A DNA stretch of 64,000 nt from G965222535 sp965222535 (GCA_965222535.1 OZ244957.1:558001-622000); one strand, 5' to 3'; positions 1 through 9,116 are shown, counted from the stretch's first letter. The notes: generated by a model not told the origin, from the sequence alone. Translations and numbers: made by a program.

Positions 1-991
1 GCCCCTCCATGTTGTCGATACGCCATCCATTTTGAGTGCTGAATTCGACCACGGTGCTGGCGCTCAGCATTCGATCATCACCCAGCGGCGAAGTGCGGCG
101 TAACGCAGCCGTCAGCACTAGGAATAGCTTGCTGTACCCCCGTTCCAATACCAGCAGGCTCCCATCAGACAGGGATTCCATCGCCACCACGGCGGTATGG
201 GGGTGTTGGCTCAGAGGGTAAACCCAGACGCGCCCGCTGCTGGCGAATATGCGCAATCGGCGTTCGCCATGGGTACGTAACGGCAACTCAGGGGCGACGA
301 CAAAAACATCCGTTGCGGAATGCAGCCACGTGATTGCTTCGAGTGAACGGTTGGCAGTGACATAGCGGTGTTTTTGCTGCAATACAGAAGGCAATGGGTA
401 TTCTTTCAGCCAGCGTCCGTTGGGGAGGTAATCATTGACCCGGTGCTCACGCTCAAACGAGAGCGTCAGCACCGTATCACCACTTTCTCCGTTGTCGCTA
501 TAACGCGCATCCATTCCTTCAGCGTCAGCGAAGTCTGCGTACAGCGGTTTAGCGTTGCGGTCGGACAAGCGATACGCTGCAATTGGCTCCACAGAAGTCA
601 ATTTACCCGCGCTGAACTGAGGGCGAAAATGAAACAGCGCACCGCCATCGGATAGCGCATACAGTAAATTCTGATCGCGATCAAAAGCAAGCGCGGATAA
701 ACCATACAGCGGGATGCCCGCGATAACACCGGCGGGGATCTCGATTGCCCCCAGCAGTTGCGCCTGCATATGGTTGTCACCGCTGACATCAGCGGGTGGC
801 AGGGTATGCTGATAAACCTTGAACGTGTCGTTGTCAGCGACCGAGCAAACGCTATTGGTGCTCAGCAACACGAGCACCCAGCAGTGCGGTCGCGCTGTTT
901 TTATGCACCGCCAAAGCCAATCACTGGCAGCGCCGCAAAGCCCCCAAGCGGCGGCGTGCAGCGCCATTCCCATGGCACGTGTTGGGGCCAT
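1..991 (-). CDS. Esterase-like phytase-family protein, partial (runs off left edge)
   Basis: The minus strand is open from an ATG at 991 to the window edge, about 330 codons. After a hydrophobic N-terminal stretch (WVLVLLSTNSVCSVA, about residues 38-52) that looks like a signal or anchor, the protein reads as the family named esterase-like activity of phytase: a conserved start (YGLSALAFDRDQNLLYALSD), then SVEPIAAYRLSDRNAKPLYADFADAEGMD, and later LEAITWL, VVAMESLSDGSLLVLERGYS. Such proteins are probably beta-propellers with unproven phosphoesterase activity, exported to the periplasm. In-frame ATGs at 973 and 967 would also leave the signal-like segment intact. The C-terminus lies outside the window. 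The family call is from recognised motifs; the substrate is unknown. Confidence 0.75.
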   Translation of the reverse strand, partial: MAPTRAMGMALHAAAWGLCGAASDWLWRCIKTARPHCWVLVLLSTNSVCSVADNDTFKVYQHTLPPADVSGDNHMQAQLLGAIEIPAGVIAGIPLYGLSALAFDRDQNLLYALSDGGALFHFRPQFSAGKLTSVEPIAAYRLSDRNAKPLYADFADAEGMDARYSDNGESGDTVLTLSFEREHRVNDYLPNGRWLKEYPLPSVLQQKHRYVTANRSLEAITWLHSATDVFVVAPELPLRTHGERRLRIFASSGRVWVYPLSQHPHTAVVAMESLSDGSLLVLERGYSKLFLVLTAALRRTSPLGDDRMLSASTVVEFSTQNGWRIDNMEG

Positions 992-1029
992 TATTTCAAC
1001 CCCCTTGGACAAAACATTCGCGCACCCTA

Positions 1030-1140
1030 TTATGGGGCTTGTCTATTGTGAGAAGGGCTATAAATCAACATCTTACGTTACAGATGATGGTGTTCCCTCC
1101 CTCCAAGTCCCCATCCCGCTGAGGTTTTTCGAGGTACCCT
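1030..1140 (+). repeat. Dispersed repeat, short type
   Basis: This copy starts with GGGCTTGTCTATTG, continues through TATAAATCAAC and CTTACGTTACA, and ends with CCCCATCCCGCTGAGG and TTTTTCGAGGTACCC. The same blocks recur in the same order at 7528-7615 and 8966-9070, and inverted at 46998-47085 and 54648-54745. Nothing protein-coding is apparent. Confidence 0.8.
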
Positions 1141-1164
1141 ATGGTATATTACGTTGCCTGCTGG

Positions 1165-1320
1165 AACACTTGCCTCGCAAAGCGGCGAGGCTTGTCTATT
1201 GGGGGACAATGCCTCTTCCAGCAATCATTTCATGGTGCCGCAAGTGCTCCTAATTAAAAATTAAAACGATCCCTTCCCCCAAGCCCCCATCCCGTTGGGA
1301 TTTTTTCGAAGCACCCCATT
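1165..1320 (+). repeat. Dispersed repeat, long type
   Basis: This copy shares the 5' block GGCTTGTCTATTGGG and the 3' block CCCCCATCCCGTTGGG plus TTTTTCGAAG with the short type. In between it has a different interior: AATGCCTCTTCCAGCAATCA, TTTCATGGTGCCGC and GCTCCTAATTAAAAATTAA. Related copies lie at 11099-11250, 52280-52450, 55055-55220 and 60593-60910. It ends 46 bp before the start of the GldG-like gene. Confidence 0.8.
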
Positions 1321-1358
1321 ATAAATCCTATCTGAGAAGAAAAACTCTTGGAAAATAA

Positions 1359-3305
1359 ATGATGCATTCCAGATTTCTGACAACAACGGCTTTGCTACTG
1401 GCTGTTGTCTTATTATTTGCCGCCAACATCGTAAGCAACACGTTACTGGGCGGGGCACGCGTTGATCTGACCGAAAATAAGCTCTATACACTGTCACAAG
1501 GCACGCGCAATATATTGGCCAAACTGGATGAGCCGATCACGTTGCGGCTGTATGTTTCTAAAGGGCGCATCAACCGCATTCCGTCACTTGCAAGTTACGC
1601 CCAGCGGGTGGAATCAATGCTAACCGAATACGAACGCTTGTCAGCCGGCCGGTTAGTGCTGCATACCATTGATCCAGAACCATTTTCTGAAGAGGAAGAT
1701 CGCGCCGTCGCCTACGGTGTACGAGGCTTGCCCGCGGGAGGAGACGAACACCTGTATTTCGGCGTCGTTGGCACGAATGCAGTGGGCGCGGAAGAATCGA
1801 TTCCACTGCTATCGGTGCAACGCGAGCTATTCCTTGAATACGATCTGATGCGCCTGATCGTCAAACTCACCGATGCTGAGCGCACGGTGATCGGCCTGCT
1901 GACATCGCTGCCGATTGATGGCGGAGGAGCGAGAAGCTTCACTGGTGCCAATGCACCGCGATGGGCTATCGTGGATCAGATGAGACAGCAGTTTGATTTG
2001 CGTACGCTGCCACTTGAGCTGCATGAAGTAGCGGCGGAGATCGATGTGCTGCTGCTGATCCACCCACAGAATCTGACTGACTCTACGCTGTATGCGATCG
2101 ATCAATACGTCCTTAGAGGAGGAAAATTGTTAGCGTTTGTCGATGGTCATGCTGAATCGCAGCCGCAGCCGCCACCCACAGGAGCAGCGCTTGTCCCTCC
2201 CAGTCGGCGTTCTCAGATCGATAAGCTGCTGACCGCTTGGGGGCTTGTGTTGGCACCTGATACGGTGGTTGCTGATCTGCAAAATGCAGTTGCAGTACAG
2301 ATGCAGCAAGGCGACAAAGTGGTGGCCTTTGACTACCCGCTATGGCTCAATATCCGCCCTGATAACTTCAATCGCGATGATCCGGTAACCGCTGAGCTGG
2401 CTAATGTAACCTTTGGCTCTGCGGGGCTGCTGACGGTGGACGCGACCGCCAGCGCCGCGCAACCCGGCCCTCAGATAACACCATTGATTCGCACCAGCAC
2501 GGCGCCCGCTGTATTTTCTCAGGCCGAGTTGGCCGGTCATGCCAGAGATCCGCGTCAACTGTTGAACGCGTATCAATCGCTGACTGCGGCATTCAACTTG
2601 GCGGTACGCATCAGTGGCGTGCTCAACAGCGCGTTTGCCGAACCCCCGCCGCAATCGGTTACCGCAACGCCTTCAACAACAGACGCTGCAATGCCTGATA
2701 CAGCGCGCAGCGACAAAGCGCACCTGAGTCGTTCGCTTGCGGGCGCGAATCTTATTGTCGTTGCCGATGTCGATATGCTGAGCGATCGTTTTTGGGTGCA
2801 AGTGCAAGACATACTCGGCTCGCGGATCGCCATCCCCAGCGCCGCCAATGGCGCTTTTCTTATCAATGCACTGGACAATCTAGCGGGCTCCTCGGACCTG
2901 ATCAGCATCCGTAGCCGCGGTCGTTTCGTGCGCCCATTTGACCGTATTGACGCATTGCGCCGACAAACCGAACTGATCTATCGAGATAAAGAGCAGGAAT
3001 TAGCACAACAACTGCAAGAGACCGAAAATAACCTGTTGCGCTTAGAAGAGAGCAATCAATCCGCGATCGCCGGGGTATTGTCGGCAGAGCAACAGCAAGA
3101 GCTGCAGTCATTTCGCGTGCAGCGGCTGCGCATCCGCGGTGAACTGCGAGAAGTGCGGCTGCAACTGCGCCGCAGCATCCAGTCTCTGGAAGATCGCCTA
3201 AAGTTTATCAACATTGGGTTGGCACCGCTGTTGATCGGCATTGGTGGGCTATGTGTCGGCATGTGGCGCCTGCGCAAGCGCAAAATGCGCTTGCAAATCG
3301 CCTGA
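1359..3305 (+). CDS. GldG-like ABC-transporter auxiliary membrane protein
   Basis: This 648-aa protein belongs to the GldG / ABC-type uncharacterised transport auxiliary family. There is one N-terminal membrane segment (residues about 8-26), then the family signature DLTENKLYTLSQGTRNIL and a long periplasmic domain with TVIGLLTSLPIDG and LRGGKLLAFVDGHAE. A coiled coil rich in Gln, Glu and Arg (about 545-610) and a second membrane segment (about 618-637) follow. The DUF4340 partner starts 33 bp downstream, the usual pairing. In other bacteria the same locus carries the ATPase and permease; here the upstream side is a repeat and an oppositely oriented gene, so they are missing or elsewhere. The role is probably in an ABC system for envelope assembly or export, but the substrate is unknown. 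Confidence 0.85.
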   Translation: MMHSRFLTTTALLLAVVLLFAANIVSNTLLGGARVDLTENKLYTLSQGTRNILAKLDEPITLRLYVSKGRINRIPSLASYAQRVESMLTEYERLSAGRLVLHTIDPEPFSEEEDRAVAYGVRGLPAGGDEHLYFGVVGTNAVGAEESIPLLSVQRELFLEYDLMRLIVKLTDAERTVIGLLTSLPIDGGGARSFTGANAPRWAIVDQMRQQFDLRTLPLELHEVAAEIDVLLLIHPQNLTDSTLYAIDQYVLRGGKLLAFVDGHAESQPQPPPTGAALVPPSRRSQIDKLLTAWGLVLAPDTVVADLQNAVAVQMQQGDKVVAFDYPLWLNIRPDNFNRDDPVTAELANVTFGSAGLLTVDATASAAQPGPQITPLIRTSTAPAVFSQAELAGHARDPRQLLNAYQSLTAAFNLAVRISGVLNSAFAEPPPQSVTATPSTTDAAMPDTARSDKAHLSRSLAGANLIVVADVDMLSDRFWVQVQDILGSRIAIPSAANGAFLINALDNLAGSSDLISIRSRGRFVRPFDRIDALRRQTELIYRDKEQELAQQLQETENNLLRLEESNQSAIAGVLSAEQQQELQSFRVQRLRIRGELREVRLQLRRSIQSLEDRLKFINIGLAPLLIGIGGLCVGMWRLRKRKMRLQIA

Positions 3306-3338
3306 ATACGGTGACCACGGGAGGGGTTTTGAACGACG

Positions 3339-4457
3339 ATGCGTAAACTGCCCTCGACCATCTTCCTCGCCGTCGTCACCCTCGCAGTGGTGGCTGCTGC
3401 GGTGCTTTTGCCGCAACGCAGCAGTCACTCGATCCGCGGCAGCGGCGAGCTGTTATTCCCTGACCTGCTGCCGCGACTGCAAGACGTGACCCGCATTCGC
3501 GTACACAACTCAAGCGGCGCATTTGAATTAGCGCGCACAGAGCAGCAGTGGTTGGTTGCGACCCAAGACAACTACACAGCCGATCAGGACCGCATCCACC
3601 GCTTACTGATTGGCATCGCTGGCTTGGTGCGCATTGAACCGTTGACCCGTAAAGCTGAACGCTATAGCCAGCTTGGCTTACAGGCACCCGCTGCAAGCGG
3701 CGGGAGTGCGCTGAAATTCGAGCTGCTCGACAATGCGCAGCAGCACGTGGCAGCTTTGCTAGTTGGGAATCGCCGACACACTACGGGCGGCGAGCGGCTC
3801 TACGTGCGGGTCGGCGATGATCCGCAGGCTTGGCTGGTTGAGGGCAAGCTGCCCGATAACCGCGACATGATCGACTGGCTTTCGCGCGACATCATTGCTC
3901 TCCAGCGCGATCGCATCCGCGATGTCCGCATACAACACGCCAGCGGCGAGCACCTGTTCGTGTTTCGCCTCGATCCATTCAGTGAAGACTATATGCTGGA
4001 GGGGCTGCCAGCCAACAAGACACTCAAAGGCCAGTGGCATGTCAACGATATTGGTCGCTTTCTTGAGGAATTGCGCTTTATCAGCGTACAGCCCCACAGC
4101 AGCGCAGCAGCGGTTGCAGCGGAAACCCGGCTGACCATAACGACCTTTGATGGTTTGCGCGTCAGGGTAGGCATCACCAAACACGCCGAGAAACTGCTGG
4201 CGCGGCTTAGTGCTTTGGCTGATCCAACGCTGCATCAGAAATTGACGCCACCAGCCGCCGCAGATACAAGCGCTGATGGAAGCCATCAACAGGCACTTGC
4301 GGCACAGCGCAGTTTTGCTGAAGTTGAGGCCGAAACCGCTGCGTTAAACCGCTTGTGGGGAAAATGGCTCTATGGGCTGCCGGAATATAAGTTCGACTAC
4401 ATCAACAAAACGCTATCCGACCTTACTGAGGATAAAGCTGCTCCAATCCCACCATAA
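3339..4457 (+). CDS. DUF4340 domain protein
   Basis: A 372-aa protein with an N-terminal membrane segment (about residues 8-22), followed by a DUF4340-type extracytoplasmic domain: DVTRIRVHNSSGAFELART, then FELLDNAQQHVAALLVGNR and the YVRVGDDPQAWLVEG stretch, which reads like the repeated structural units of this family. GGAGG sits about 15 bases before the ATG. It is the regular downstream partner of the GldG-like protein and probably forms one transcription unit with it. The molecular function of the domain is not established. Confidence 0.8.
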   Translation: MRKLPSTIFLAVVTLAVVAAAVLLPQRSSHSIRGSGELLFPDLLPRLQDVTRIRVHNSSGAFELARTEQQWLVATQDNYTADQDRIHRLLIGIAGLVRIEPLTRKAERYSQLGLQAPAASGGSALKFELLDNAQQHVAALLVGNRRHTTGGERLYVRVGDDPQAWLVEGKLPDNRDMIDWLSRDIIALQRDRIRDVRIQHASGEHLFVFRLDPFSEDYMLEGLPANKTLKGQWHVNDIGRFLEELRFISVQPHSSAAAVAAETRLTITTFDGLRVRVGITKHAEKLLARLSALADPTLHQKLTPPAAADTSADGSHQQALAAQRSFAEVEAETAALNRLWGKWLYGLPEYKFDYINKTLSDLTEDKAAPIPP

Positions 4458-4642
4458 ATCAAGCACCACGGTATGCCCTAGCATGTATCGGAGACCGGCA
4501 TCAAGCCGCCCGATCCCTTATATTTGGCATGGCGCGGCATCCCCTGATGGCAAAATTCGACCACGGATTGGGGACGATCGAGCATTTTATGTAACCGTCC
4601 GTCCTTCTTAGCGTATCGCATTTCTCTATTGAAGGTATCATT
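4458..4642. other. Intergenic, no recognised feature
   Basis: The 185 bases between the DUF4340 gene and the alkyltransferase carry no convincing ORF, no repeat copy and no clear terminator hairpin. Confidence 0.4.
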
Positions 4643-5254
4643 ATGGATAAGGCATTGAACGCTTCGTACCACGCAGCACTGATAGCTTGCGCTTGGCGGC
4701 GCACAGCGCTCGGCCCGATGCTGATGGCCAGCACCGGTGGTGGGGTTTGCGCATTGCATTTCGCCGACCAGCCACAACAGCTGATCCCCTTGCTGCGAGC
4801 CCGTTTCCCGCACGCCCGGCTGACTGAAACAAGCCCAACGGCTGCACCATTTGATGAATGGATGGATGCCTTGGCGGCGTATTTCAGCTACGCAAGTGAG
4901 TTGCCCCAGCTACCGCTGGACCTCCATGGCACGGCGTTTCAGCAACGGGTGTGGCGCTTCTTACGTACCACTAGGGCTGGACAGGTGATCACTTACGGTA
5001 CGCTCGCTGGCGGCATTGGCAAACCAACCGCAGTGCGCGCCGCAGCCTCAGCTTGCGCCGCTAATCCAGTCGCAGTACTGGTGCCTTGCCATCGGGTGCT
5101 GCGCGCCGACGGCGGCCTCGGAGGGTATCGCTGGGGGCTTGAACGTAAGCGGAAGCTGCTGGCTACAGAGCACGGCTTGGCTGCGGCTCCGTCCGTAGGC
5201 GCAAGCCGTGTAGTTGATGCCATTCTCACCCCGCAGCAACATGCGCCGCAGTGA
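4643..5254 (+). CDS. ogt: Methylated-DNA-[protein]-cysteine S-methyltransferase
   Basis: This 203-aa protein repairs O6-alkylguanine by moving the alkyl group irreversibly to its own cysteine. The active-site motif PCHRV is present (cysteine in VLVPCHRVLRADGGLGGY, about residue 154). The helix-turn-helix region reads FQQRVWRFLRTTRAGQVITY, followed by the arginine-finger region KPTAVRAAASACAANP. The N-terminal half is a short Ogt-type domain and there is no Ada-type regulatory domain. It stands alone between the DUF4340 gene and the glutaredoxin fusion. Ogt or the C-terminal half of Ada are the alternatives; the size favours Ogt. Confidence 0.93.
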   Translation: MDKALNASYHAALIACAWRRTALGPMLMASTGGGVCALHFADQPQQLIPLLRARFPHARLTETSPTAAPFDEWMDALAAYFSYASELPQLPLDLHGTAFQQRVWRFLRTTRAGQVITYGTLAGGIGKPTAVRAAASACAANPVAVLVPCHRVLRADGGLGGYRWGLERKRKLLATEHGLAAAPSVGASRVVDAILTPQQHAPQ

Positions 5255-5431
5255 TCCAAAATAGCATTCCACATCCTGCGATGAGCCCGCATTCTGGCGC
5301 GCCGTTTGTGATCTTGGCGAGAGCGAGATTGAACCGAAGGCAGCGCCTCGGCTATCATTCAGCACCATTGGCGCGCCGTAATGATGCGTGCGCGCCCCTT
5401 TATAACCCTGCTTCATCCCCGGAGTAATACC

Positions 5432-6352
5432 ATGGAACAATTAGCTGACAGTCGCCGGCAACGGATTGAAGCGCAGCTTGGCGCATCACGCGTGGTGTTG
5501 TTTATGAAAGGTACGCCTGACCACCCGCAGTGTGGCTTTTCGGCGGCAACGGTTAATATTCTGGATTCCCTAGAGGCCAATTATACGACCGTCAATGTAC
5601 TTGATGATCCCGCTGTCCGTTCTGAGATCAAGCTGTTCTCCGATTGGCCTACAATTCCACAGTTGTATATTGACAGCGAATTTGTCGGTGGCTGTGATAT
5701 CGTCAAGCAATTATTCAATAGTGGTGATCTGCACCACATGCTCGGGCTTGGGGAAGCCGATCGCACACCCCCTGAAATGATCCTCAGCGAGTCGGTGATA
5801 CAGATGTTTCGTAATGCCCAAGATAACAACCCGGGCATGTCAGTGTATATGTCGATCGATAAGCGCTGGCAGACCGAGATCAATCTGCGCGCTGCGGAAG
5901 GGCATGAGATCCGCGCCTCGATCGATGGCATTGAGATACTAATGGACCTAGCAACCACGCAACGTGCGCGCGGCATACATATTGATCTGACTGAGACCAT
6001 CGAAGGTACTGCGTTTGAGGTCCATAACCCGAACGCGCCACCGACGGTGAAGTCGTTGTCAGCGTTGGAATTACGCCAGAAACTTGACCATGGAGAGCAT
6101 TTCGAACTCATAGATGTGCGCGGCGACGATGAGCGTGCGATCGCGGTTATCGGGGGATCACAGCGCTTGGACGAAGAGCGCATGAAGACCTTGGAACGAC
6201 AGACGCCTCTGGTGTTTATCTGCCGCAGCGGCAGGCGCTCACGCGCCGCTGCCGAGCATTATCGCTTACAGGGCTTCGTTGACGTTACCAACCTAAGTGA
6301 TGGCACCAATGGTTGGGCGACCACTGTCGATCCGTCGATGACCCAGTACTGA
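5432..6352 (+). CDS. Monothiol glutaredoxin Grx4 fused to HesB-like and rhodanese domains
   Basis: A 306-aa three-domain protein. Residues 1-105 are a monothiol glutaredoxin: FMKGTPDHPQCGFS with the CGFS cluster ligand, WPTIPQLYI and FVGGCDI. Residues about 110-205 resemble the HesB/IscA A-type carrier fold but have no cysteine cluster ligands. Residues 215-306 are a rhodanese domain with the active loop CRSGRRSR. Fusions of this kind occur in some gammaproteobacteria. The role is probably iron-sulfur cluster transfer coupled to sulfur handling in the cytosol. The ATG at 5432 was chosen over the upstream one at 5381 because GGAG lies 8 bases before it and the glutaredoxin begins right after. 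Confidence 0.9.
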   Translation: MEQLADSRRQRIEAQLGASRVVLFMKGTPDHPQCGFSAATVNILDSLEANYTTVNVLDDPAVRSEIKLFSDWPTIPQLYIDSEFVGGCDIVKQLFNSGDLHHMLGLGEADRTPPEMILSESVIQMFRNAQDNNPGMSVYMSIDKRWQTEINLRAAEGHEIRASIDGIEILMDLATTQRARGIHIDLTETIEGTAFEVHNPNAPPTVKSLSALELRQKLDHGEHFELIDVRGDDERAIAVIGGSQRLDEERMKTLERQTPLVFICRSGRRSRAAAEHYRLQGFVDVTNLSDGTNGWATTVDPSMTQY

Positions 6353-6413
6353 GGGGGGAGGGGTGCCTGACTGCCGCTGCATGGCTGAGCCATCACCTAG
6401 CGATCGCGGCTGG

Positions 6414-6456
6414 GCACCCTAAAAAACCAGCTTTGCCCGCTTTTCGAGGTGCCTAT
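6414..6456. repeat. Palindromic 41-bp repeat
   Basis: The sequence runs from GGGCACCCTAAAAAACCAGC to GCCCGCTTTTCGAGGTGCC, a near-palindrome with matching ends. The same element, inverted, lies at 47478-47517, and diverged forms occur around 55214 and 60541. It resembles REP-type hairpins found between genes. Confidence 0.65.
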
Positions 6457-6476
6457 TGTTGTTTGCGGTAGCGCAC

Positions 6477-6515
6477 GCGGAAAACGGACTCCACTGGCTG
6501 GAGGCGTTTTTCCGC
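6477..6515. terminator. Candidate bidirectional terminator hairpin
   Basis: An inverted repeat pairs GCGGAAAACGGACTCCA with TGGAGGCGTTTTTCCGC around a five-base loop. It has A and T tracts on both strands and sits between the converging glutaredoxin gene and the 158-aa gene. No transcript evidence is available; it could also be part of a repeat. Confidence 0.45.
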
Positions 6516-6605
6516 TCTCCCGTTGAGAGCGGTTCAAAAAAGCTTTGATTTCTTTCGCAGGTTTTTTTTACCGTACCAACTGCAAAAGAGCGAGGCAGGA
6601 GTAAT

Positions 6606-7082
6606 TCAGAACCCAATATCATCCTCTTCTTCGTCTGCAACATTGCTGAAGTCAATTTTTACCGCTGCCATCCCCTCGTACCTGACGATCAGTAAATCCT
6701 CTTTAGGGTGCCAGATAAGGCTTGTCGATCGCCCTTCGGTTAGTGGGTTATGAGTATATTCAAACGCAAAAACCGCCATTTCGGTGATTAGCTCCTGAAT
6801 GCGGGGGATGGTTATATGCTTATCCGTCGCCGATAGCGGCTCACGGGTCGCCATAATTAACTCTCCGACCCCTAGGTGCGTTTTCACACCGGTTCCGCCT
6901 TCCTCAGTGGCCTCGGCGTTCTCGTCAGGCTGTTGAAATTCAAACGGGCACTTGGCACCAGGTGCATGCACCATCTTCTCGACACCTATTGCAATTTCGC
7001 CTTCCAGTAGCTCTTTGAGCTCAATCAGCGCATCATACATGCCATCTTCCAGCTCTTCGCGAGTGTAGTTTTGCTCTGTCAT
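6606..7082 (-). CDS. Hypothetical acidic protein
   Basis: This 158-aa protein is not recognised. It has an acidic N-terminus (TREELEDGMYDALIELKELLEGE), a middle region with one cysteine in APGAKCPFEF, a second segment ITIPRIQELITEMAVFAFEY, and a very acidic tail (VADEEEDDIGF). There is no signal peptide or membrane segment, so a soluble cytoplasmic protein is likely. Codon use matches the neighbouring chromosomal genes, and it is convergent with the glutaredoxin fusion. Confidence 0.6.
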   Translation of the reverse strand: MTEQNYTREELEDGMYDALIELKELLEGEIAIGVEKMVHAPGAKCPFEFQQPDENAEATEEGGTGVKTHLGVGELIMATREPLSATDKHITIPRIQELITEMAVFAFEYTHNPLTEGRSTSLIWHPKEDLLIVRYEGMAAVKIDFSNVADEEEDDIGF

Positions 7083-7527
7083 CTGATAGTGTCCTTAGAA
7101 AGTAAGACCATAAAACGTTGCGCCAAAGTCACGGGGCGCGGCACCACCCGGTATTATGTTGCAACATGGAACCAACACCACTCCGGCTCATGCGTTGGTA
7201 AGGCGCGCTGTGTTTCACTGATGTGTGGGCGCAATATCGGCTTCCCATGCAGCACCGCAGCCGCCGAGTCGCGAAAAAACGATACCAGTGCGCCATTATT
7301 GCATGAAAATAACCGCTCGACATTATAAAAACACTGGAGTCCTATGCACCCTCCCCGGTATTCCATTCTTGCGCCGCATGACGTAAGTCTCCCTGAAAGA
7401 GACACGAAGGGATTGTGGGATGCGGTGTGCAATGAGTCCTCGCTGGCGCGGGGCAGCTCCCACTGCGGAAATGATGCGGTAGAGGCAGGAATAACGCAGG
7501 AGAAAAGCGACAAGGGCTATTGGTGAA
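7083..7527. other. Intergenic region, nothing convincing
   Basis: About 450 bases separate the divergently transcribed 158-aa gene and the acyltransferase gene. Open frames exist on both strands (for example 7154-7513 minus, 119 codons), but they resemble no family I know and have no good ribosome-binding site. The stretch may hold degraded coding DNA. Confidence 0.35.
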
Positions 7528-7615
7528 TAAGATTATAAATCAACAGCTTACGTTACATGTGAGGATCCCCCGTCCCCCACCCCTCCCCCATCCCACTGGA
7601 GTTTTTCGAGGTCCC
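7528..7615 (+). repeat. Dispersed repeat, short type
   Basis: It contains TATAAATCAACAGCTTACGT, then CATGTGAGGATCCC and the common 3' block CCCCCATCCCACTGGAG plus TTTTTCGAGG. It ends about 10 bases before the start codon of the FemAB-like gene, which has AAAGGA directly after the repeat. Confidence 0.75.
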
Positions 7616-7625
7616 CGAGAAAGGA

Positions 7626-8783
7626 ATGCCGACAAATCACGACCATCGTTATACCGCACGCGTGATTGAGCGTATTGATTCGGTAGCCCCTGACGACTGG
7701 AACCGTCTAGCCGCTGGGAATCCGTTCGTGCGTCACGAGTTTCTCGAAGCGCTTGAGTCCTGCGACTGTGTCGGTGAGGAACAGGGGTGGCTGCCGCAGC
7801 ATTTATTGCTGGAGGACAATGGCAAGCTGGTGGGGTGTACGCCGATGTATCTGAAGTGGCATTCTCACGGTGAATTTGTCTTCGACTGGTCATGGGCGCA
7901 GGCCTATGCCAATGCAGGCTGTCATTACTACCCTAAACTGTTGACCGCGATCCCCTTCACTCCGGCAATCGGGCCGCGGTTACTGGTCGCCCCAGATAAT
8001 CCTGCCACGTACCGCCAGTTGCTGCTTACAGCAGGCATACAAGCGGCTGACAGCATGGGGGTATCGTCACTCCATTGGTTGTTTGTCAGCGCGCAGGATA
8101 AAGAAGCGATGCAGGCACTTGATGTGCCACTGCGCATGGGCTACCAATTCCACTGGGAAAATACTGACTACCGGTGTTTTCAGGACTATCTGGATTGCCT
8201 TACCTCAAAGCGCCGCAAGCAGATCCGTAAAGAGCGTCGTGAGGCAGCGCAGGCGGGACTCACGATCGACATTATTCGCGGCGGTGATGTAACCAGCGCC
8301 GAGTGGCATGCGTATCACCATCTGTATGCTGCAACGTACGACCGAAAATGGGGTTATCCCGCACTGAGCGTTGCATTTTTTGAGCGCATGGGCGCGCTCA
8401 TGCCGGATTCAATCCTGCTGATATTAGCGCGTCGGGGGACGTGCTACGTCGCCGGCGCTCATTGCTTTCAAGGCGCTGATACCCTGTATGGACGTAATTG
8501 GGGGCGCAGTGAGTATTTCCCGTCGCTGCACTTTGAAATGTGCTACTACCGCCTGATCGAATACTGTATAGCGACTGGACTGCGCCACCTTGACGCCGGC
8601 GCACAAGGAGAACATAAACTAATGCGTGGCTTCCTGCCGATAACGACTTGGTCTGGTCATTGGATCCGCGATCCCAGATTTCGCAAGCCGATCGTTGACT
8701 TTCTGCAGCACGAAAAACACCTCATAAGCGGCTCTAAGCAGCAATTCCTGTCCCATTCCCCCTACCGCAGCCAGCCCCCCTAA
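7626..8783 (+). CDS. FemAB-like N-acyltransferase (peptidogalycan / DUF482 family)
   Basis: A 385-aa protein of the family annotated as peptidogalycan biosynthesis protein, related to GNAT/FemAB acyltransferases. Landmarks are NPFVRHEFLEALE near the N-terminus, FDWSWAQAYANAGCHYYPKLLTAIPFTPAIGPRLL (about residues 80-120), YDRKWGYPALSVAFFERMG, and the C-terminal LHFEMCYYRLIEYCIATGLRHLDAGAQGEHKL. The length is typical. The reaction is unproven; amino-acid or acyl transfer to cell-wall or other acceptors is inferred from the FemAB relationship. AAAGGA precedes the ATG by a few bases and a dispersed repeat forms the rest of the leader. Confidence 0.85.
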   Translation: MPTNHDHRYTARVIERIDSVAPDDWNRLAAGNPFVRHEFLEALESCDCVGEEQGWLPQHLLLEDNGKLVGCTPMYLKWHSHGEFVFDWSWAQAYANAGCHYYPKLLTAIPFTPAIGPRLLVAPDNPATYRQLLLTAGIQAADSMGVSSLHWLFVSAQDKEAMQALDVPLRMGYQFHWENTDYRCFQDYLDCLTSKRRKQIRKERREAAQAGLTIDIIRGGDVTSAEWHAYHHLYAATYDRKWGYPALSVAFFERMGALMPDSILLILARRGTCYVAGAHCFQGADTLYGRNWGRSEYFPSLHFEMCYYRLIEYCIATGLRHLDAGAQGEHKLMRGFLPITTWSGHWIRDPRFRKPIVDFLQHEKHLISGSKQQFLSHSPYRSQPP

Positions 8784-8965
8784 AACCCTAAATAAAAGAT
8801 GCCGTATAATAGAGGGAATGCTGTGAATAGTAAGCCTAAGAGAGGTAGTGATGAAACAACTGACCTGCAGCGGTGGCTCTATACAGCAAAGAAGAAGCAA
8901 GTGGTCGAGAGAAGTTTTTATCCGCGATGGATGGTGTTATATTGGGGGAGGGTAGATAAATGGGT
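8784..8965. other. Intergenic, no recognised feature
   Basis: Between the acyltransferase and the next repeat there is a short open frame from about 8799, but it runs into repeat sequence and is probably not a gene. Confidence 0.35.
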
Positions 8966-9070
8966 ACCCTGTGGGGCTTGTCTATTGGGGAAAGGGTTAT
9001 AAATCGACGACTTACGTTGCATGTGATCATGTCCCTTCCCCTGCACCCCCTTCCCGTTGATGTTTTTCGA
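8966..9070 (+). repeat. Dispersed repeat, short type
   Basis: It starts with GGGGCTTGTCTATTGGGG, continues AAGGGTTATAAATCGACGAC and TTACGTTGCATGTGA, and ends CCCCTTCCCGTTGATG plus TTTTTCGAGG. It matches the copies at 1030 and 7528. Confidence 0.8.
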
Positions 9071-9116
9071 GGTCACCTCATACCTTTGGAGCGGATCTTA
9101 CGAAATTGCTCATAGC

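Noticed and set aside
7154..7513. 119-codon minus-strand frame between two genes
   Set aside because: No family resemblance, no ribosome-binding site, and composition unlike the real genes; kept as intergenic.
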